Assembly (NCBI GenBank): GCA_937916135.1
Contig: CALFTQ010000157.1
Coordinates: 1 to 17,056 of the forward strand
DNA: 17,056 nt
From: an uncultured Verrucomicrobiales bacterium
GTDB taxonomy: Bacteria; Verrucomicrobiota; Verrucomicrobiia; Verrucomicrobiales; Akkermansiaceae
Direction: 5' to 3'
Shown: positions 14,101-17,056 of the stretch, one piece after another
How positions within the stretch are numbered: position 1 is the first letter of the stretch
How the letters are laid out: each line of letters begins with the position of its first letter
The notes under the pieces: model-generated
Databases searched by the model: none
The model's input: only the letters and a program-made list of their open reading frames with translations
Told to the model about the DNA's origin: nothing
Translations under genes and position numbers: made by a program

Positions 14101-16928
14101 CCATTGGGGCCGGGGGTGCACTGTTCCTGATTATCCACCAGCTTCAGCTGCACCGTCTGCTCCCGGTTCAGCGGTTCGCCTGTGCGGGAATCCATCAACT
14201 TGATGCGCTTGCCCTCGCACTTGATCCAGAAATCGGCAGGGTAGATATTCTGCCGCAATTCCTTGATTTTCACGTATTCCTCGCGGTCGTTCACCACATC
14301 TCCACGCACCACGATATGCTGACTTTCCCGCATGGTTTCCGTCACCGCGCAGGGGATGACCGCCTTCCCCTCTGCATCCAGCGTGATTGCCTTCGGCTCA
14401 CCGGAGATAACCAATTTGCAACGGGCACCGGACAGCGGGGTGCCGCTGTAATCCACCGCCGACACGCGCAGCGTGAACGACTCCGCCGCCACCGGGTCGA
14501 TATCCAGCTTGCGCTCAACCTTGAACGCATCGCGCCGGAACACCTCGCAGTGCACCGCTGCGCTTTCGCGGAAATAACCGCATTTCACCTGCACTTCATA
14601 CCTGCCGGTCACGTCATCCTCACCAGTCGGCAGCGTAAATGTGGTCTCGAAGGCACCGAAATCCCCGAGCGGCAGCTCGCGGCTTTCCAATTCCTCGCCA
14701 TTCGGGTGGAGCAGTTTCACGTTCACGGTCTTTTCCTCAGGAAGGGCAGCGCTGCCGTCCACCTGCAACCTGCGCAGCACCCCACGCACATGCACCTCAT
14801 CACCCGGGCGGTAGAGGGGGCGGTCCAGCACCAGCAGGGTGGATGCCTTTTCTGAAGACAGCGCAGGGTCATCAAACTCTCGCCGTGTACTGAACGGAGC
14901 CCGCACCAGCACCACATCGGCCCCGGAGCGTACCCAGACTTTGACACCGCCATGCCAATCCTGCGGCAGCCAGACGATACCGTTGCGGATATCAAGCTGC
15001 CGGGGCTTATCCTCGCTATCCAGCCAGGAAATGGTGCCCTCCGCCACCGGGCGGCCATCCGAATAATGATTCACCAGGATGGCGTCCTCACCGAAGCTCA
15101 CGTTCAAATCGGTCACCTGCACCACCACATCGCGCCGGGAATCGAGAGATTCCTCCGCGCGTTTCAGCTGCCGGAGCGCATCGCGAACTTGCGGGTTGGA
15201 CTCAGACTCAAGCCGCAGCAGGTACATGCCGGGCAGAGGCTCGCGACCTATGGCATCATCGAGCCGCAGCACGGCTTCACCACTCTGCAGCATGCCACCG
15301 GAAAGCGCCGGAACCCGGCAACCCGGGAAAGGAGTGGCATTCTTCAACACCATGCGGCTTCGCGCAGCTGCCCACTTCTCCGACTTGCGGGCTGCAGACA
15401 GCCTCGCATCAGCCGCTTCCTCAGCCTCAGAATCTTCCATCCCCCGCCTGTAGCGGGATTTCACCATATCATACCGCAGCTTGCTCTCAGCCACGCCGGA
15501 AGTATCGTGCAGTTCATGCCGGAAAGCAGAAGCCGTCATGTCATGCGCCAGGCGCCAGGCCTGCACCTGCACACCGCTCACATTAGCCGCAGGAATGCGC
15601 AGACGGCGCTCTCCCTTCAGCGGCACAATCACATCTGATTCCGGCAGGAGCCGGGGCCAGGCAGGATTCAGCGCAATGCGGTGGCGGTGCTCACCGGCCA
15701 CCTTGAAGCCGAGATACGACTGCGTATCAGCCGGCAGCACCACATCCAGCAGAGCCGGAGCCGTGGCAGATACCTCCACCACAAAGCCCATGCACTGCCC
15801 CTGCGGCACATAGCCCAGGAAAGCAGATTCCTCCTCCTCTTCTTCTTCCTCCTCGTCATCATCATCATAGCGCCAGCCCTGCCGCACCGGCTCCATCTCC
15901 AGCACCCCGGCATAGCGGAACTCCAGGGTCCCGGTCTCCAGTTTGAGGCGTTTTTTCCCGGTTCCGGCAGATTCAGCGGCATTGGTTCCCACCGCCAGCT
16001 GCATGCGGTCGAAAAGCGCCGGCATATCTACCGTGGACATGGGGTTGCTGAATCGCACTTCCAGCCGGTATCCCTTGTCAGCATCGGTCAGCCATTTCAC
16101 GCCGGTACCCAGCTCAGGCAACGGGTTCACCTCACAGCACACGGGAAAATCTCCGCAGAACCCCTGCCCCTCCTTCGGCTGCACCAGAAGGTGCCACTCA
16201 TCATCTGCCGACAGGGGTTTCACCGGGCGCACCACCACATGCCCCGGCAGCGGACTGTCTTCCCGCAGCTTGCTCCATACCTTCCTGCCCCGCTGCTGCA
16301 GCTGCTCCAGCGATGCACCGGTAATCCCCTGCTTCAAGTATGCGGGTTCCACCGTGGCCTCAACGCGCCCCACGTAATAGGTATTCCCCGTCCAGAAGCT
16401 CGACTTTGCCTTCCGGAACACAAAGCGCAACGGGGTGGACGGCGAGAACTCCATGCTTTCCTTCGTACGATACTGCTGCGGGCACACCACAACCCCCAGC
16501 CCCCGGGCATCCATGAAGGATTTGCCCTCCAATTTATCAGCCGGACAGCGGAACTTCACCGGCTCCGTCGGCACAGGCTCACCGCCCAGGTAGGTGGTGC
16601 CAGGCTTTATCTGGAAGGTATACTCCGTGGCGCAGGAGGTGCCTTTCGGGAAACTGATGCAAAGTTCATCCTGATCCGTCCACCGGGCGATGGGTTTGTG
16701 CTTATCATCCCCGGTAATGGTAAACAGATGCCGCCCCAGGTCTTCATCACTGTAGTTGTACCCGTCATGTCCCCTTCCATTGCCCACCACGGTCATGCTG
16801 ACCAGCGGCTGGGGGTATGTCAGGTCCACGCTCCGGTGGTCTTCGAACACACTCGGCACCTCATCCCCCGCCGCCACAGGCAGCACAGATGCCATCAGAA
16901 CCTTGGAAATCAATCTCATGCGTTTCAT
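11190..16928 (-). CDS. Bacterial alpha-2-macroglobulin-like protease trap, first copy
   Basis: This 1912-residue protein heads the operon. The signal peptide is about residues 1-20 (MKRMRLISKVLMASVLPVAA). N-terminal beta-sandwich domains include RFSNPMSTVDMPALFDRM and are interrupted by a run of 13 acidic residues at 355-367. An MG2-like motif, LDRPLYRPGD, starts at D702. The bait-like linker is at about 1208-1281 and includes a basic RKRK cluster at 1219-1222. The A2M/MG7 block APRLRTNFAPVAVWKG starts at about 1282. The thioester CTEQ is at 1501-1504 within YPYGCTEQ, in a helical toroid domain, and the C-terminal MG-like end carries FDHREYLADRVRGF and MYEPQVYG. Length and order match bacterial A2M proteins, which guard the periplasm or surface by trapping proteases after bait cleavage. 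Transcription starts from a promoter just upstream and continues into the second copy 22 bases later. No PBP1C gene follows directly. Confidence 0.93.
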   Translation of the reverse strand: MKRMRLISKVLMASVLPVAAGDEVPSVFEDHRSVDLTYPQPLVSMTVVGNGRGHDGYNYSDEDLGRHLFTITGDDKHKPIARWTDQDELCISFPKGTSCATEYTFQIKPGTTYLGGEPVPTEPVKFRCPADKLEGKSFMDARGLGVVVCPQQYRTKESMEFSPSTPLRFVFRKAKSSFWTGNTYYVGRVEATVEPAYLKQGITGASLEQLQQRGRKVWSKLREDSPLPGHVVVRPVKPLSADDEWHLLVQPKEGQGFCGDFPVCCEVNPLPELGTGVKWLTDADKGYRLEVRFSNPMSTVDMPALFDRMQLAVGTNAAESAGTGKKRLKLETGTLEFRYAGVLEMEPVRQGWRYDDDDEEEEEEEEESAFLGYVPQGQCMGFVVEVSATAPALLDVVLPADTQSYLGFKVAGEHRHRIALNPAWPRLLPESDVIVPLKGERRLRIPAANVSGVQVQAWRLAHDMTASAFRHELHDTSGVAESKLRYDMVKSRYRRGMEDSEAEEAADARLSAARKSEKWAAARSRMVLKNATPFPGCRVPALSGGMLQSGEAVLRLDDAIGREPLPGMYLLRLESESNPQVRDALRQLKRAEESLDSRRDVVVQVTDLNVSFGEDAILVNHYSDGRPVAEGTISWLDSEDKPRQLDIRNGIVWLPQDWHGGVKVWVRSGADVVLVRAPFSTRREFDDPALSSEKASTLLVLDRPLYRPGDEVHVRGVLRRLQVDGSAALPEEKTVNVKLLHPNGEELESRELPLGDFGAFETTFTLPTGEDDVTGRYEVQVKCGYFRESAAVHCEVFRRDAFKVERKLDIDPVAAESFTLRVSAVDYSGTPLSGARCKLVISGEPKAITLDAEGKAVIPCAVTETMRESQHIVVRGDVVNDREEYVKIKELRQNIYPADFWIKCEGKRIKLMDSRTGEPLNREQTVQLKLVDNQEQCTPGPNGLGYCKEQEVALWSGSLTVPANCELGLPFPEEMEALLGKADWLVATGRDAAGRCCETRRRTWNFRTRDEVRPELKVTARDGAAELLAELPHAGHAHVLVGCGQKLRHLTLPVQAGKQTYRVPLAEGEEGTLSLTLVLPGQNPGDKAVCTESTCFVPICRYHLAVSLNLPQQVCRPAETITLSGQVQADGKPADAEVTLYAVDAGMLSVGHYDYPDPEAYFFTGDARRFSLVRSLGYGSHACESLLQFMPGFWQGDLVGRGYSLSPSFRIPGFGRASRKRKGILTMLDDALSYGEQYQEACAVAPAPAVFYTPPGDEEAEEREGSDEGPLYAAMPDAPGAAPRLRTNFAPVAVWKGALRTDASGHFSAQVTLPDTLTTYEVIAVAVDRSGKRFGSSRGEFTVAQPVMLTPGTPLFMSLGDELRLPLSIVNNTDEAGTWCVTLEGAAAPQEITLGARQSGTLFFDFKATAEGEQKLRWTAIGKPGSDAVQGEFAVRFPAPVLKETHRFTLAPGEASVQLATLLGSEVGTATRGELELVASANPLLHLAGAADFLLEYPYGCTEQRASALIPWLLYEHLAPFCPKMAQTPPEDVKKVVQKVIDELLPRQCEDGGLSYWGGWNHSSLWATAHVGYVFKLAQEMGYEVPEDAMDRLYSYLWWTSASKESARTRFAIARTRGKTGQMKDILREMLKEDESRDWILRETKSSLQFMLSMLENPDEADAAFRTWMRSVGRDHRHGTTQGNSWTLFALVEYLNLKKEQGGTAILALQDGSQMQLGKQATVVKLPWQPGQEMKSLPTTLAAHNGTVYATLRVRALPSVSDYPGVTEHGLQVTRLYETRSADGVWRPATSFKVGDVVRVTLTCAKVADDLKYLVLEDYLPACMEAINPNVPSQAVGLPALDWSQWFDHREYLADRVRGFCTRWADRNLLNLRYYARVKRAGTSMAPPAQAQLMYEPQVYGLSPNARIKSEP
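12417..12428 (-). other. Thioester motif CTEQ of the first A2M copy
   Basis: Residues 1501-1504 read Cys-Thr-Glu-Gln in YPYGCTEQRAS, identical in context to the second copy. Both the cysteine and the glutamine needed for the internal thioester are kept, so both paralogues look active as covalent traps. Confidence 0.9.
13086..13307 (-). other. Bait-like variable linker of the first A2M copy
   Basis: This segment (about residues 1208-1281) lies between the conserved GRGYSLSP and APRLRTNFAPVAVW blocks. It holds a basic patch (R1216, then RKRK at 1219-1222), which would suit trypsin-like proteases, followed by an acidic, proline-rich part (PPGDEEAEEREGSDEG). It cannot be aligned with the second copy, whose linker is longer and nearly lacks basic residues. 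Confidence 0.65.
15828..15866 (-). repeat. Trinucleotide run coding for 13 acidic residues
   Basis: On the coding strand, GAT/GAC codons (4) are followed by GAG/GAA codons (9), giving D4E9 at residues 355-367 of the first A2M copy. The second copy has an unrelated non-acidic turn (HWVRPGGDFSY) at the same place. Such runs are prone to length change by slippage, and the acidic loop may bind calcium or cationic surfaces. Confidence 0.85.
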
Positions 16929-16946
16929 AAAACAATACCTACTCGT

Positions 16947-16974
16947 ATTCTAGCACAGCAGTGTGGTAAAACAA
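16947..16974 (-). promoter_or_regulatory. Promoter of the A2M operon
   Basis: On the minus strand there is a -10 TAGAAT (16952-16947), preceded by TGTGC, with a -35 TTGTTT (16974-16969) at 16-base spacing. Transcription would start near 16940, leaving a leader of about 12 bases with only AGGT as a possible ribosome site. The terminal inverted repeat begins 27 bases further upstream. Confidence 0.5.
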
Positions 16975-17001
16975 GCAAATTGTACGTTTTTCTCGCCCCG
17001 G

Positions 17002-17056
17002 CGCATTCGGACAAAAATATGCACACCGAAATGCAAAAATTGGGGGCAGAAAAGAA
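17002..17056 (-). repeat. Right copy of 55-base terminal inverted repeat
   Basis: This is the exact reverse complement of bases 1-55. Each copy, read towards the inside of the window, lies just upstream of a promoter that fires inward: the two-component operon on the left and the A2M operon on the right. Either a longer repeated element flanks the region on both sides in opposite orientation, or the match reflects a shared 55-base node in the assembly. Confidence 0.9.

Overview
The window is 17 kb of GC-rich bacterial DNA, almost fully coding, with no RNA genes, insertion sequences or CRISPR array that I can recognise. The two very large secreted alpha-2-macroglobulin (A2M) proteins, the single-pass ankyrin-type protein, the type B ribosomal protein L31 and the codon use suggest a Gram-negative-type host. 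Verrucomicrobiota, possibly an Akkermansia relative, is my best guess. That is an impression from protein style, not a proof.

Layout. The left end (1-55) is an exact 55-base inverted copy of the right end (17002-17056), which makes the piece look like a contig bounded on both sides by the same repeat. Inside it, reading rightward, is a two-component operon: an OmpR/PhoB-type response regulator (119-811) and a membrane histidine kinase (808-2379) joined by an ATGA overlap. Facing it is a MutT-like Nudix hydrolase (2401-2811, minus). A 300-base gap holds the Nudix promoter, an unexplained stem-loop and the L31 terminator. Then come rpmE2 for ribosomal protein L31 type B (3122-3391, minus) and, divergently, an OsmC-family protein (3606-4013) with two tandem sigma70-like promoters and a strong terminator. 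An ankyrin-repeat membrane-anchored protein (4158-5369) follows.

The right two thirds (5450-16928, minus) is one operon of two tandem A2M paralogues, 1912 and 1905 residues, 22 bases apart. Both carry a signal peptide, an MG2-like segment, a bait-like linker, a thioester motif (GCTEQ) in an alpha/alpha toroid domain and a C-terminal MG-like end. The flanks are strongly conserved between the two copies, while the bait-like linker is entirely different. They would act outside the cytoplasm as protease traps, by analogy with the bacterial A2M family. A short signal-peptide ORF starts on the stop codon of the second copy and may be a third gene or the remnant of one.

The most interesting points are the diversified bait segments in a tandem trap pair, the inverted terminal repeat, and a recurring promoter layout in which the -10 box lies only 6 to 9 bases before the start codon, which implies leaderless mRNAs for at least three genes.
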